From the NCBI RefSeq assembly GCF_000308415.1, contig NZ_BAFS01000472.1:1-64000 (forward strand): a stretch of DNA of 64,000 nt. Direction: 5' to 3'. Shown in pieces: positions 8,857 to 18,032 of the stretch. The stretch is from Nocardia asiatica NBRC 100129 (GTDB taxonomy: Bacteria > Actinomycetota > Actinomycetes > Mycobacteriales > Mycobacteriaceae). The first letter of the stretch is position 1. Each line of letters begins with the position of its first letter. The position numbers and the translations under genes were made by a program. The notes beneath the pieces are model-generated. The model saw nothing but the letters and a program-made list of their open reading frames with translations. It had not been told where the DNA came from and ran no database searches.

Positions 8857-9003
8857 ATGAAGCGGAGACTGAACTGCCCCTGCGGGGAGTCGATCGTCGG
8901 AACCGACGAGGACGATCTCGTGGCGAAGACCCAAGCCCATCTGGCCGAGAAGCATCCCGGTCACGACTACTCACGCGACGAGATCCTGTTCATCGCGTAC
9001 TGA
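8857..9003 (+). CDS. DUF1059 family small protein
   Basis: A 48-residue protein beginning MKRRLNCPCGESIVG and ending DEILFIAY, the standard DUF1059 pattern, with a CPC motif at residues 7-9 and a HLAEKHPGHDYSR segment. AGGAGG at 8841-8846 precedes the ATG at 8857. The family is widespread in actinobacteria and has no established function; the Cys/His content hints at metal binding. Confidence 0.85.
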   Translation: MKRRLNCPCGESIVGTDEDDLVAKTQAHLAEKHPGHDYSRDEILFIAY

Positions 9004-9170
9004 CCGACGGATCCGGCCCGAGGACCCGTGCCCGCCGCTCGGTCCGGACGGGTGCTCGAGAGGCGTCGGCCTCGGTTACGACAGGCTCCGGTGCCCCGCA
9101 TCCGCACCGGCGATCCGTGCCGTGGCCTGCGAGAAACCACCACGGTGCCCGCCGCTCGCGAAGGCGTGCA

Positions 9171-9422
9171 TCAACGCCCGTTCCCGCGCGGTCGAGCGGT
9201 GCGGCGAAACGGAATCTCGCCGTAGTCGATGCCCATCCTGGCTCTACGGCGCGCTCGGAGGCGGCGGAGCAGATCCCAATGCCGGTCGAGTTCCTGCTCG
9301 ATGCGGTGCAGCTCGCGCAGGTCTTCGTTCGTGACATCACGTCCGATCAGGGACCGCTCGAAGACGTGCTCCTCGTCGGCGAGCCGGTTGATCCGCGCGA
9401 GAATCTCCCGTTCCTCGTCCAA
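9171..9422 (-). CDS. DUF2630 family protein
   Basis: An 83-residue, strongly charged, mostly helical protein with the DUF2630 signature EREILARINRLADEEH at the start and RHWDLLRRLRARRRAR further on. TTG at 9422 is chosen because AGGAGGA lies immediately upstream at normal distance and the family begins at this point. A GTG at 9440 overlaps the ribosome site and is less likely. The function is unknown. It is convergent with the DUF1059 gene. Confidence 0.8.
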   Translation of the reverse strand: MDEEREILARINRLADEEHVFERSLIGRDVTNEDLRELHRIEQELDRHWDLLRRLRARRRARMGIDYGEIPFRRTARPRGNGR

Positions 9423-9685
9423 GTCTCCTCCTAAGTGCACACCCGGCGTCGGCTTCCGCAGCGCCGGACGGGACGTCCGGTCCGCGAATCCGCGATCGGC
9501 GCAGACAGTCGAACCCGGCTCCGGCAAGCTCCGTCGGTCCTTTCATCACCCTCGCAGACACGCCGGGCGCTGCGCGTGCACCCGGCAGGACGAACTCGGC
9601 CCGGCCGCCTCGGCCTGAGAGACCCACACCGGCACTCGCCCGGAAACGACGAGCGCCCGCACCCACCGGGCGGTCACCCGATGGA

Positions 9686-10282
9686 TCACCGCGGGCGCAG
9701 GCCGTCGATCATGTGCGTGATGGTCTCGTCCAGAAGTTCCTCGGCGGTCTCCGCCGCGATCACGCCGGAGCCGACGAAGGTGGCAAGGCCCTGCAGCGTG
9801 GCGACCGCGGAGAGCGCGATGCGGCGCGGGTCGCCCTCGATCACCTCCCCGAGTCGCTGCGCTTCGGCGATCAGCGCGACGGGAGTCGCGAACGCGGCGT
9901 CCACCACCTGGGACATCGCGTCACCGGCCGCCGGGCTGTGCCTGCGCGCGAACATCAGCGCGACCAGCGCCGGGTTGTCGGTGGCGAACCGGAGATAGGT
10001 TCGGGCCAGGGCGCGGACGTGCCCGTCGATCGAGCCGGCGGCCGCGGTCTGCGCCAGGGCGGCGGCCAGGCGCTCGAATCCGGATACCGCGATGGCGTCC
10101 AGCAGCGCCTGCTTGTCCTTGAAGTGCCGGGTGGGGGCGGCGTGGCTGACTCCGACGTCACGCGCCAGGCGACGCAGTGACAACCCGTCGACGCCGGATT
10201 CGCGCAGGGTCGCCTCGGCCCGCTGCAACAACTCGGCGCGCAGGTCGCCGTGGTGATAGGACCGGCTTCGGGTGATCGGCAT
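9686..10282 (-). CDS. TetR family regulator of the divergent YhgE/Pip-like membrane protein
   Basis: A 198-residue TetR protein. The N-terminal HTH reads SYHHGDLRAELLQRAEATL, then LSLRRLARDVGVSHAAPTRHF. The C-terminal domain (FATDNPALVALMFARRH) is of the TetR_C WHG type. ATG at 10282 is used; an upstream ATG at 10312 would lie inside the operator and is rejected. It is divergent from the membrane protein at 10348, and the two tandem palindromes between them are most simply its autoregulatory sites. Confidence 0.9.
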   Translation of the reverse strand: MPITRSRSYHHGDLRAELLQRAEATLRESGVDGLSLRRLARDVGVSHAAPTRHFKDKQALLDAIAVSGFERLAAALAQTAAAGSIDGHVRALARTYLRFATDNPALVALMFARRHSPAAGDAMSQVVDAAFATPVALIAEAQRLGEVIEGDPRRIALSAVATLQGLATFVGSGVIAAETAEELLDETITHMIDGLRPR

Positions 10283-10301
10283 GGTGTTCGCAGAATAACA
10301 A

Positions 10302-10340
10302 AATGTAGGCATTGCCTACTTTGTAGGCACTGACTACATT
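10302..10340. promoter_or_regulatory. Two tandem TetR operators in the divergent promoter
   Basis: Two 17-bp near-palindromes lie 18 bp apart centre to centre. Site 1, at 10304-10320, is TGTAGGCATTGCCTACT. Site 2, at 10322-10338, is TGTAGGCACTGACTACA. Each matches in seven of eight base pairs, giving a consensus of TGTAG, a variable base, CA, a centre base, TG, a variable base and CTACA. Two dimers bound side by side would cover both promoters. The second site ends ten bases before the ATG of the membrane protein, which suggests a leaderless or very short leader. Confidence 0.85.
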
Positions 10341-10347
10341 GGCTCGC

Positions 10348-11646
10348 ATGACGGTTCGGACCTTCACCGCCCCGATCGCAGTGCTGACGGTCTTCGCGGC
10401 ACTGCTCGCCACCATGTATCTCGGCTACGCGGGCAACACCGAAAGGAATCTGCACGACTTCCCGGTGGCCCTGGTGAACCAGGACGTCGGCGACACCCTC
10501 GACGGCAAGCCCGCGAACATCGGCGCCCAGGTCGCCGACGCGCTGGTCGCCGGCATCCCGGCGGAGAAGATCGACCTGCGCGTCGTCGGTATCGCCGAGG
10601 CGCGCGAGCAGTTGCGGCACGGCGAGGTCTACGGCGCCATCGTCATCCCGTCCGATTTCACCAAGCGGCTGGCGATCCTGGGCGCGGCCGCGGTGATTCC
10701 CGGGGAGATCGAGCGGCCGGTGATCACCGTCCACACCAATCCCCGGATCGGCCCTTACACCACCGGCATCATGCAGCGCATCGCGGATCGCGCGTTGCGC
10801 CAAGTGGACGAAACGGTCGGCAAGAACCTGACCGACCAGGTGAACGCCGCCCTCGCCGCGGGTCCCGGCGCGCCTGTCGAACTCAGCGGCGCCGCCCGCC
10901 TGATGCTCGCCGACCCCGTGCAGATCGTCACCGCGCCGTACCGCCCGATGGACGACGGCGCCGGGCAGGGTCTCGTCGCGTTCTTCTACACCCTGATCCT
11001 GCTGCTGGCCGGATTCACCGGCGCGATGATCATCAACACGCTCATCGATTCGGTCCTCGGTTTCACGCCTACCGAGTACGGGCCGTGGTTCGTCCATCCG
11101 CCGGCCACCGGGATCTCCCGCTTCCGGACCCTGTTGCTGAAGTGGGTGGTCCTCGTCACCGCTGCGCCGATCCTGTCCGGGACATTCCTCGCCGTGGCGG
11201 CGGCGCTGGGCGTTCCGCTGGGCAGCCCGCTGCTGTTGTGGCTGTACGGAACCCTGGCCATCGCCGCCGTCGGAGTCACCGCGCTCGCCGTGCTGGCCGC
11301 CTTCGGCACCGCCGGATTGCTGATCAACCTGATCGTGTTCGTGGTACTCGGTCTGCCGTCCTCGGCCGCCACGGTGCCACTGGAAGCGACACCCGCGTAT
11401 ATCGCGCATCTGGCCGCTTTCGAACCGATGCACCAGATCTACCTGGCCGTGCGCGCCATCCTGTTCTTCGACGCGCGCGTCGAAGCCGGTTTCGGTTCCG
11501 GGCTGTGGATGACGTTGCTCGGCCTGGGAATCGGTCTGCTCCTCGGCGTCACGGCCACCTGTGCCTACGACCGCCGCGGGCTGCACCGGGCCACAGCGCC
11601 CGCCGGCGGCACACCGGTCACCGGTGTGCCCGCCGTCGCCCGATGA
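10348..11646 (+). CDS. YhgE/Pip-type ABC-2 like membrane protein
   Basis: A 432-residue inner-membrane protein. It has one N-terminal membrane segment (VLTVFAALLATMYLGYAG), then an extracellular domain of about 150 residues with FPVALVNQDVG and GAIVIPSDFTKRL, as in YhgE/Pip and MmpL-associated ABC-2 permeases. At least five further membrane segments follow from about residue 205. It has no ATPase domain. A role in export of, or resistance to, a small molecule under the neighbouring TetR is likely but inferred. ATG at 10348 is used; a TTG at 10339 lies at the edge of the operator. Confidence 0.85.
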   Translation: MTVRTFTAPIAVLTVFAALLATMYLGYAGNTERNLHDFPVALVNQDVGDTLDGKPANIGAQVADALVAGIPAEKIDLRVVGIAEAREQLRHGEVYGAIVIPSDFTKRLAILGAAAVIPGEIERPVITVHTNPRIGPYTTGIMQRIADRALRQVDETVGKNLTDQVNAALAAGPGAPVELSGAARLMLADPVQIVTAPYRPMDDGAGQGLVAFFYTLILLLAGFTGAMIINTLIDSVLGFTPTEYGPWFVHPPATGISRFRTLLLKWVVLVTAAPILSGTFLAVAAALGVPLGSPLLLWLYGTLAIAAVGVTALAVLAAFGTAGLLINLIVFVVLGLPSSAATVPLEATPAYIAHLAAFEPMHQIYLAVRAILFFDARVEAGFGSGLWMTLLGLGIGLLLGVTATCAYDRRGLHRATAPAGGTPVTGVPAVAR

Positions 11647-11705
11647 GCGCCGACTCGGTGATGCCGTTTCGAATCGCGGCCGGTGTGCCGGGGGATCGGC
11701 GCTCA
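11644..11705. terminator. Possible bidirectional terminator containing both stop codons
   Basis: A perfect 10-bp inverted repeat, TGAGCGCCGA at 11644-11653 and TCGGCGCTCA at 11696-11705, encloses 42 bases between two convergent genes. The outer TGA of each arm is the stop codon of the flanking gene. The long loop makes it a weak hairpin, so terminator function is uncertain. Confidence 0.35.
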
Positions 11706-13934
11706 GTCCTCGGCGGCGGCCAGCAGCGCGTCCAGTTTTCCGGGGTCCACGCCGAAACCGATGAGGCGGTTCAGCGGGATGGAGGCGATCATCCGCATCA
11801 TGTCCACGCCGAGCGCCGTGGCGTCGCCCATGCTCTCGGACATGCCGCCGAACACCTCGGCCAGTGCGGCCGCCGCGGTCGGGTCGGCCAGCGCCTCACC
11901 GAGAGTCGACTCCGCCGTGATCGGGATCCGCAGCTCGTCTCCGGTGATGTCGATCCGCCCGGTGACGCGCAGATCCCGGCTCGAGGCGCCCGCCCAAACC
12001 TGATAGGCACCGCCCTCCACGACCCAGCGGTCGACGCGCGTCTCCCAGTAGGCCAGATCGTCGCGGGACAGCAGGATCGAGACCTCCTCGGCGGCACCGG
12101 GTTCCAGGTCGGCGGTGACCGCGACGCCCTTCAGCTCGCGGACCGGACGCGCGACGGCGGAGCCGGGCACCGCCGTGTAGACCTGCACCACCTCGCGGCC
12201 CCCACGGGCACCCGTGTTGGTGATCGTGAGGCGCACCGTGACCCCTGCCGCGTCCGCGGTGAGCGCCAGATCGGTGTAGTCGAACGTGGTGTAGGACAGG
12301 CCGTGCCCGAACGGGAAGGTCACCTCCACCTCCCGGCTGTCGTACCAGCGGTAGCCCACGTACAAGCCTTCGCCGTAGCGCACGTGGGAGTTCTCCCCGG
12401 GGAAATTCAAGTAGGCGGGGGTGTCCTGCAGCCGTACCGGCACCGTTTCCGCGAGACGCCCCGACGGATTCACCACACCGAACAGCACGTCGGCGAGCGC
12501 GCCGCCGCCGGCTTGCCCGAGCAGGCCGCCGTCCAGGATCGCGGCGGCCCGCGCGGCCACCGGGGCCAGCCGCACCACTCCGCCGTGCGCGAGCACGACC
12601 ACGGTGTCCGGTTGGACCCGGACCACCGCGTCCAGCAGATCCAGCTGATCGGCGGGCAGTTCGAGGTGTTCCCGGTCGAATCCCTCGGATTCCTGGCTGG
12701 CGGCCAGGCCGAGGAAGACAATGGCGACATCCGCGTTCTGGGCGGCGGCGACGGCTTCGGCGCGCAGCGCGTCGTGGTCCGCCTCCGTGTCGCTGGTGGT
12801 GAAACCCCGGGTGTAGGAGACGGTTTCGGCGCCGGCCAGCGCGCGAATCTCCGTGAGCGGCACATCGAGCCGGGTGGGGGTGACGTGGGAGCTGCCGCCG
12901 CCCTGATACCGCGGTTCCACCGCGAATTCGCCGATCACCGCGAGCGAGCGACCCGGGGTCAGCGGCAGCAGGTCGCGGTCGTTCCGCAAGAGGACGACGC
13001 AGCGCGCGGCTACCTCGCGGGCCAGCCGATGGTGGTCGCCGGTGGCGCCGGGGGCGTCGCCGAGTTCGCGTCCGGCCACCACCCTCGCCGCCAGTCGCGC
13101 CACGTTCCGCGCGGCGCGGTCGACGTCCGCCGGGTCGAGCGTGCCCGCGGCCATGGCCGCCACCACCTGTGCGTCGGAGACGCCGCTGCCGCCGGGCATC
13201 TCCAGATCCAGCCCGGCGGTCACGGAGGCGGGCCGGTCGGCCACCGCTCCCCAGTCGGAGACCACCGCGCCGTCGAATGCCCATTCGCCGCGCAGGACCT
13301 CGGTGAGCAGCCAGCGATTCTGCGCGGCGTGCACACCGTTGATCCGGTTGTAGGAGCACATCACCGTCCACGGCCGCGCGGTGCGCACGATGTGGGCGAA
13401 TGCGCGCAGGTAGATCTCCCGCAGCGGGCGCGGATCGATGTCGGAGCTCGAACGCATCCGGTCGTGCTCGGCGTTGTTGGCGGCGAAATGCTTCAACGCG
13501 GCGCCCACTCCGGTGCTCTGCATGCCCGTCACCCATGCCGCGCCGAGCAGGCCGGTGAGCAGCGGATCCTCCGAGTAGTACTCGAAATTGCGCCCGCCGC
13601 GCGGATCCCGCTTGATATTGACGCCCGGCCCCAGCAGCACGTCGACGCCCAGCCCGCGGGCTTCCCGGCCGAGCGCTTCGCCCACCCGCCGCACCGACTC
13701 GGCGTCCCAGCTCTGCGCGAGCCCGACCGCGGGCGGGAAGCAGGTGGCGGGCAGGCTCTCGGCGAGCCCGAGGTGGTCGGTGGCGCCCGCCTGCCTGCGC
13801 ACGCCGTGCGGGCCGTCGGTCATGGCGATCGAGGCGACCGGGCCGAGGGCCTTCGTGGTCCAGAAGTCGGCGCCGCTGCCGAGCGCCGCGCGGTCCTGCG
13901 GCGACAGGTCGGTGAGGTCGGGCTCGGTCGTCAT
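11703..13934 (-). CDS. Glycoside hydrolase family 3 beta-glucosidase
   Basis: A 743-residue cytosolic GH3 enzyme with no signal peptide. The order is a TIM-barrel domain with GPGVNIKRDPRGGRNFEYYSEDP, then the nucleophile motif VVSDWGAV near residue 230, the alpha/beta sandwich, and a C-terminal fibronectin-III-like domain (FPFGHGLSYTTFDYTD). It probably removes terminal beta-linked glucose or xylose from oligosaccharides or aryl glycosides. ATG at 13934 follows GAGGAG with a six-base gap. A longer in-frame extension to 14174 lacks homology and overlaps a decayed TetR remnant. Confidence 0.92.
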   Translation of the reverse strand: MTTEPDLTDLSPQDRAALGSGADFWTTKALGPVASIAMTDGPHGVRRQAGATDHLGLAESLPATCFPPAVGLAQSWDAESVRRVGEALGREARGLGVDVLLGPGVNIKRDPRGGRNFEYYSEDPLLTGLLGAAWVTGMQSTGVGAALKHFAANNAEHDRMRSSSDIDPRPLREIYLRAFAHIVRTARPWTVMCSYNRINGVHAAQNRWLLTEVLRGEWAFDGAVVSDWGAVADRPASVTAGLDLEMPGGSGVSDAQVVAAMAAGTLDPADVDRAARNVARLAARVVAGRELGDAPGATGDHHRLAREVAARCVVLLRNDRDLLPLTPGRSLAVIGEFAVEPRYQGGGSSHVTPTRLDVPLTEIRALAGAETVSYTRGFTTSDTEADHDALRAEAVAAAQNADVAIVFLGLAASQESEGFDREHLELPADQLDLLDAVVRVQPDTVVVLAHGGVVRLAPVAARAAAILDGGLLGQAGGGALADVLFGVVNPSGRLAETVPVRLQDTPAYLNFPGENSHVRYGEGLYVGYRWYDSREVEVTFPFGHGLSYTTFDYTDLALTADAAGVTVRLTITNTGARGGREVVQVYTAVPGSAVARPVRELKGVAVTADLEPGAAEEVSILLSRDDLAYWETRVDRWVVEGGAYQVWAGASSRDLRVTGRIDITGDELRIPITAESTLGEALADPTAAAALAEVFGGMSESMGDATALGVDMMRMIASIPLNRLIGFGVDPGKLDALLAAAED

Positions 13935-13948
13935 AGCAGCTCCTCGGG

Positions 13949-14253
13949 TGGAAACCGGTCTACGCCCGATTCTCCGCCGAGGCCACCCGTCCGGAACATC
14001 CCGCCCACGACTACTTCCGCGACCGCTACCGCGACGCCCTCGCCCGCGCCGTCGCCTGCTTCGCGACTCCGGCCGTCTGCCCGCCGACCTCGACCCGGAC
14101 CGCTTCGCCGTCATCGCCGTCGCCCTGCTCGACGGCCCGCAGACGCAGTGGTTGTACGACCCGGCCGTGGACATGGCCGAGCACGTGGTCTACCTGTGGG
14201 AGCTGATCGAACGCCGCGGCGAGGGATCCGAACGATCGCGCCCGCCCCGGTAG
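13949..14253 (+). pseudogene. TetR C-terminal domain remnant, frameshifted
   Basis: The first frame, from 13949, encodes VYARFSAEATRPEHPAHDY, continuing to ARAVACF near 14054. The homology then jumps to the next frame as RDSGRLPADLDPDRFAVIAV and continues to LWELIERRG near 14230. Together these read as the ligand-binding half of a TetR regulator. There is no helix-turn-helix in front: a TAG in the first frame lies at 13934 and the region abuts the GH3 start. One indel near 14055 and loss of the N-terminal half mark it as a remnant, perhaps of the former regulator of the GH3 gene. Confidence 0.7.
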
Positions 14254-14320
14254 TATCGGGATTAGCGGTTTCGCGTCGGCCGTGCCGTATTCGGCCGGGC
14301 GGCAGCCGCGGGAGCGGGAG

Positions 14321-17221
14321 ATGAGCGCACGCGACGGCCCCAGCCTGCGGCGGTTGCATCGCAGCACTCGAGTGCTGGTGATCGCCGCCACGGTGTTCGT
14401 CGTGCTCATGCTCGTCGTGCCTCGCCTGATCAGGGCTTATGTCAGCTGGCTTTGGTTCGGTGAGGTCGGATTCCGCGGCGTCTGGCTCACCGCGCTGCTC
14501 ACCCGGCTATCGCTGTTCCTCGTCGTCGGCCTGCTCATCGGTGCGGCCGTGCTGGCGGCGATGTGGCTCGCCTTCGCGTTCCGTCCGCCGTTCGTCCCCC
14601 ATGCCGGGGAGGAGGACAGCCTCCTGCCGTATCGAGCGATGGTGTTGCGACGGCGGCGGCGATTCGGGGTGGGCATCGCCGCCACGCTCGGCGTAATCTG
14701 CGGCCTGATCGCGCAGTCGAGCTGGATGCGGGTCCAACTGTTCCGCCATGGCGGGTCCTTCGGTGTGACGGACCCCCAGTTCGGCCACGACGTCGGGTTC
14801 TTCGTCTTCGACCTGCCGTTCTACCGGCTCGTCGTCAACTGGTTGTTCGCGGCCGTCGTGCTCGCGTTTCTCGTCTGTCTCGCGACGCACTACCTGTTCG
14901 GGGGGTTGCGTCTGCCCGGAAAGGCGGGCGGTGTGACGCATGCGGCCCGCGTCCAACTAGCGGTACTGGCAGGCGCGTTCATCCTCTTGAAGGCCGTGGC
15001 CTACTGGCTCGACCGGTACTCGCTGCTCGCGAGCCGCAGCAAGGAGCCCACTTTCGCGGGCCCGGGCTACACGGACATCAACGCCGTGCTGCCGGCTCGC
15101 TTGATCCTGTTCGCCATCGCGGTCATCTGCGCGGTGGCGGTATTCGCCGCCGTCGTCGTGCGGGACCTGCGCATTCCGGCGATGGCCGCCGCGCTTCTGC
15201 TGCTGTCGTCGATCCTGGTGGGAGCAGTGTGGCCGTTGGCCGTGGAGCAGTTGTCCGTCCGCCCGAATGCCGCCGACATGGAGCGCGTCTATATCGAACG
15301 CAATATCGCGGCGACGCGCCAGGCGTACGGCATCGGCAGCGATCGGGTCGAGTACCAGCCGTATCCCGGGGTGGGCAGCAAGCCGCCGACCGAGGTACCG
15401 GCGGACGCCACCACGATCGCGAACATGCGTCTGCTCGACCCCAACGTGCTCTCGCGAACGTTCACCCAGCAGCAACAGCTGAAGAACTTCTACAGTTTCC
15501 CGCCGCATCTGGACCTGGATCGCTACCGCGTCGGTGGGCAACTGCGCGACTACGTGGTCGCGGCGCGGGAGCTGACTCCGAGCGCGCTGAGCGGCAACCA
15601 GCGCCACTGGGTCAACCGGCACACCGTCTACACCCACGGCAACGGGTTCGTCGCCGCACCCGCCAACCGCGTCAACGCGGCCGTCCGTGAGGCCGCCGGT
15701 GATGCCGCCAGCAGCAACAGCGGATACCCGATCTATGCGGTCAGTGACATAGCCTCGCAGGCATCCGGGAACCAGGTGATCCGGGTGGATCAGCCCCGTA
15801 TCTACTTCGGGGAAGTGATCGCGGGCGCCGAGCCGGACTACGCCATCGTCGGCGGCGGCGCCGAACCCCGGGAGTACGATACCGACGCCAGCAAGTACAC
15901 CTACACGGGTGCGGGGGGCGTCTCCATCGGGAACTGGCTCAATCGGTTCGCCTTCGCGGTGACCTACACCGAACGCAACATCATCTTCTCCAAGGCGATC
16001 GGCCCCGAGTCGAAGATCATCTTCAATCGCGATCCGCGCCACCGCGTCGAACTGGTCGCGCCGTGGTTGACCACCGACAACAATCCCTACCCGGCGGTGG
16101 TGGACGGGCGGATCGTCTGGATCGTCGACGCCTACACCGCCATCGACGGCTACCCCTACGCCAAGCGCAGCTCGCTCGAAGCGCTCGAGCCGGGCGATAC
16201 CCGCCGCGGCTCCCCGCGCCAGGTGTCCTACGTGCGGAATTCGGTCAAAGCCACGGTCGACGCGTACGACGGCACCGTCACCCTGTATCAACTCGACCGG
16301 CAGGACCCGGTATTGGCGGCGTGGATGAAGGTCTTCCCCGGTACGGTCGAACCAGAGGAGTCGATCACCCCGGAACTGCGCGCCCACTTCCGCTACCCGG
16401 AGGACCTGTTCACGATCCAGCGCGAGATGCTCGCCAAATACCACGTGGACGAACCGCGCGAATTCTTCACCACCAACGCGTTCTGGTCGGTGCCCAGCGA
16501 CCCCACGGTGGAGACCAACCCGCACCAGCCGCCGTTCTATGTCCTGCTCGGCGGCCAGGACACCGCCGAGCCGTCGTTCCGGTTGTCGAGCGCGATGGTC
16601 GGCTACAACCGGGAATTCCTCTCCGCCTACGTGTCCGCGCACTCCGACCCCGCGAACTACGGGAAGCTCAGCGTCTTGCAGCTGCCCACCGACACGCTCA
16701 CCCAGGGGCCGCAGCAGATCCAGAACTCGATGATCTCCGACACCAGAGTGGCCTCCGAGCGAACCCTGCTGGAGCGATCGAACCGCATCCAGTACGGCAA
16801 CCTGCTCACGCTGCCGATCGCCGACGGCGGGGTGCTCTACGTCGAGCCGCTTTTCACCGAGCGGATCTCGACCACACCGAACGCCTCGACGTTCCCCCAG
16901 CTGGCGCGGGTGCTGGTGAGCTACCGCGAACCCGGGACCGGCGGCGTCCTCGTCGGCTACGCGCCGACCCTCGCCGAGGCGCTCGACCAGGTCTTCGGCC
17001 CCGGCACCGGCCGGCTCGCCACGCCGCCGGGCGGCGGCCCCGGCGTTCCGCTGCCCCCGGGCCAGCAGCCGGCCGCCCCGCAGCCCGCGCCTGCTCCGGC
17101 GGAAGCCGCGCCGCAGGATCAGGCGAAAATCGCCGAACTCAACGCGCAGATCGACGAGATCCGCGCCGCGCTCGAACGTCTCCAGAAGCAGCTGAACGAA
17201 CTCGACCGCAACGGCCGCTGA
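14321..17221 (+). CDS. UPF0182 family large membrane protein
   Basis: A 966-residue protein of the UPF0182 family (the Rv0064 type of mycobacteria). About seven membrane segments occupy the first 330 residues, beginning VLVIAATVFVVLMLVVPRLI and followed by the family motif YVSWLWFGEVGFR. A long extracytoplasmic domain follows, then a Pro/Ala-rich linker near residue 900 and a C-terminal coiled coil (AKIAELNAQIDEIRAALERL). The function is unknown. ATG at 14321 has GGAG six bases upstream; GTG at 14282 would add 13 residues. Confidence 0.9.
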   Translation: MSARDGPSLRRLHRSTRVLVIAATVFVVLMLVVPRLIRAYVSWLWFGEVGFRGVWLTALLTRLSLFLVVGLLIGAAVLAAMWLAFAFRPPFVPHAGEEDSLLPYRAMVLRRRRRFGVGIAATLGVICGLIAQSSWMRVQLFRHGGSFGVTDPQFGHDVGFFVFDLPFYRLVVNWLFAAVVLAFLVCLATHYLFGGLRLPGKAGGVTHAARVQLAVLAGAFILLKAVAYWLDRYSLLASRSKEPTFAGPGYTDINAVLPARLILFAIAVICAVAVFAAVVVRDLRIPAMAAALLLLSSILVGAVWPLAVEQLSVRPNAADMERVYIERNIAATRQAYGIGSDRVEYQPYPGVGSKPPTEVPADATTIANMRLLDPNVLSRTFTQQQQLKNFYSFPPHLDLDRYRVGGQLRDYVVAARELTPSALSGNQRHWVNRHTVYTHGNGFVAAPANRVNAAVREAAGDAASSNSGYPIYAVSDIASQASGNQVIRVDQPRIYFGEVIAGAEPDYAIVGGGAEPREYDTDASKYTYTGAGGVSIGNWLNRFAFAVTYTERNIIFSKAIGPESKIIFNRDPRHRVELVAPWLTTDNNPYPAVVDGRIVWIVDAYTAIDGYPYAKRSSLEALEPGDTRRGSPRQVSYVRNSVKATVDAYDGTVTLYQLDRQDPVLAAWMKVFPGTVEPEESITPELRAHFRYPEDLFTIQREMLAKYHVDEPREFFTTNAFWSVPSDPTVETNPHQPPFYVLLGGQDTAEPSFRLSSAMVGYNREFLSAYVSAHSDPANYGKLSVLQLPTDTLTQGPQQIQNSMISDTRVASERTLLERSNRIQYGNLLTLPIADGGVLYVEPLFTERISTTPNASTFPQLARVLVSYREPGTGGVLVGYAPTLAEALDQVFGPGTGRLATPPGGGPGVPLPPGQQPAAPQPAPAPAEAAPQDQAKIAELNAQIDEIRAALERLQKQLNELDRNGR

Positions 17222-17257
17222 CGCTCGCGTCGTCGATCCGCGGAATCGCGCCTGCTC

Positions 17258-17839
17258 CTACTTCGAGTCAATTGCCGCCGAGACACTTTCGGAGGCGGCG
17301 GTGGTCGGGGAGTCGGGCAGGTGAACGAGAATCAACCCGACACCGGCGATCAAGAAGTTCTGCAACGCGGCCGACGACGCATTCACGTCGTCGTTCGCCC
17401 ACATGCGGAACCATTCGCCGGCGACGGTCAGGAACCCGCCCGCGAACAGCAGCACCGCCATGGTCCAGCCCAGGCTCGACAGCTTGACGGCTACATCGAC
17501 ACCGGCTCGCAGCCGGCGCGGCCGTCCGGTCAGTACCCGGCCCCACACGCCCGCGGCGGCCAGCAGCGCGAAAGCGATCAGGAACTCCCAGATCACCACC
17601 AGGATGTAGGCGACGAGCGCGACATTGCCGCTGGTGATCGCGCGCCAGTCGGTGCCGGGATGATGAATCGTCGCCTTCATCGACAGCACGGCGGCCACAC
17701 CGTTGCGGTTGGTGTCGGTGTCCACACAGTTGGTGAACGCGACGAACAGGTAGTAGAAGCCGGTGATGGCGGCCAGCGTCGCCACCGCCATCCGCCGGCT
17801 ACCCAGCACGTCGAGAACCTTTGTGCCGCTGCGCGTCAT
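17258..17839 (-). CDS. DUF2165 family membrane protein
   Basis: A 193-residue protein with four membrane segments: VATLAAITGFYYLFVAFTN, VALVAYILVVIWEFLIAFAL, LGWTMAVLLFAGGFL and NFLIAGVGLILVHL. It fits the DUF2165 family of small integral membrane proteins of unknown role. ATG at 17839 follows GAGG at seven bases. An upstream ATG at 17905 would add an Arg-rich extension and is less likely. It converges on the UPF0182 gene with only 36 bases between stops. Confidence 0.8.
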   Translation of the reverse strand: MTRSGTKVLDVLGSRRMAVATLAAITGFYYLFVAFTNCVDTDTNRNGVAAVLSMKATIHHPGTDWRAITSGNVALVAYILVVIWEFLIAFALLAAAGVWGRVLTGRPRRLRAGVDVAVKLSSLGWTMAVLLFAGGFLTVAGEWFRMWANDDVNASSAALQNFLIAGVGLILVHLPDSPTTAASESVSAAIDSK

Positions 17840-18032
17840 CTGCCTACCTCGGATCGACTGGCGTGAATGTCCGGACATTCGGGCGCCGACGATCATATCG
17901 GTCACCGACCATGTCTCCTCCCCACAGCGGGGAGCCGAGGTTGAGCCCGAGGTGACACGAGAAGCTCGTTACCGCAACATGTTCAGAGGTCGGACGGAAC
18001 TTCGATGTCCAGCGCTGAGACCTCGAACGGCA

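Noticed and set aside
6340-8964. A very long open frame (874 codons) on the minus strand across the kshA-kshB-hsaC region
   Set aside because: It is antisense to genes with clear catalytic motifs, shows the Arg/Gly/His-rich composition of a high-GC shadow frame, and has no domain or ribosome site.
11085-14324. A 1079-codon open frame on the plus strand opposite the GH3 gene
   Set aside because: The GH3 reading on the minus strand has full-length family motifs and a good ribosome site; the plus frame is Arg/Gly-rich with no family resemblance.
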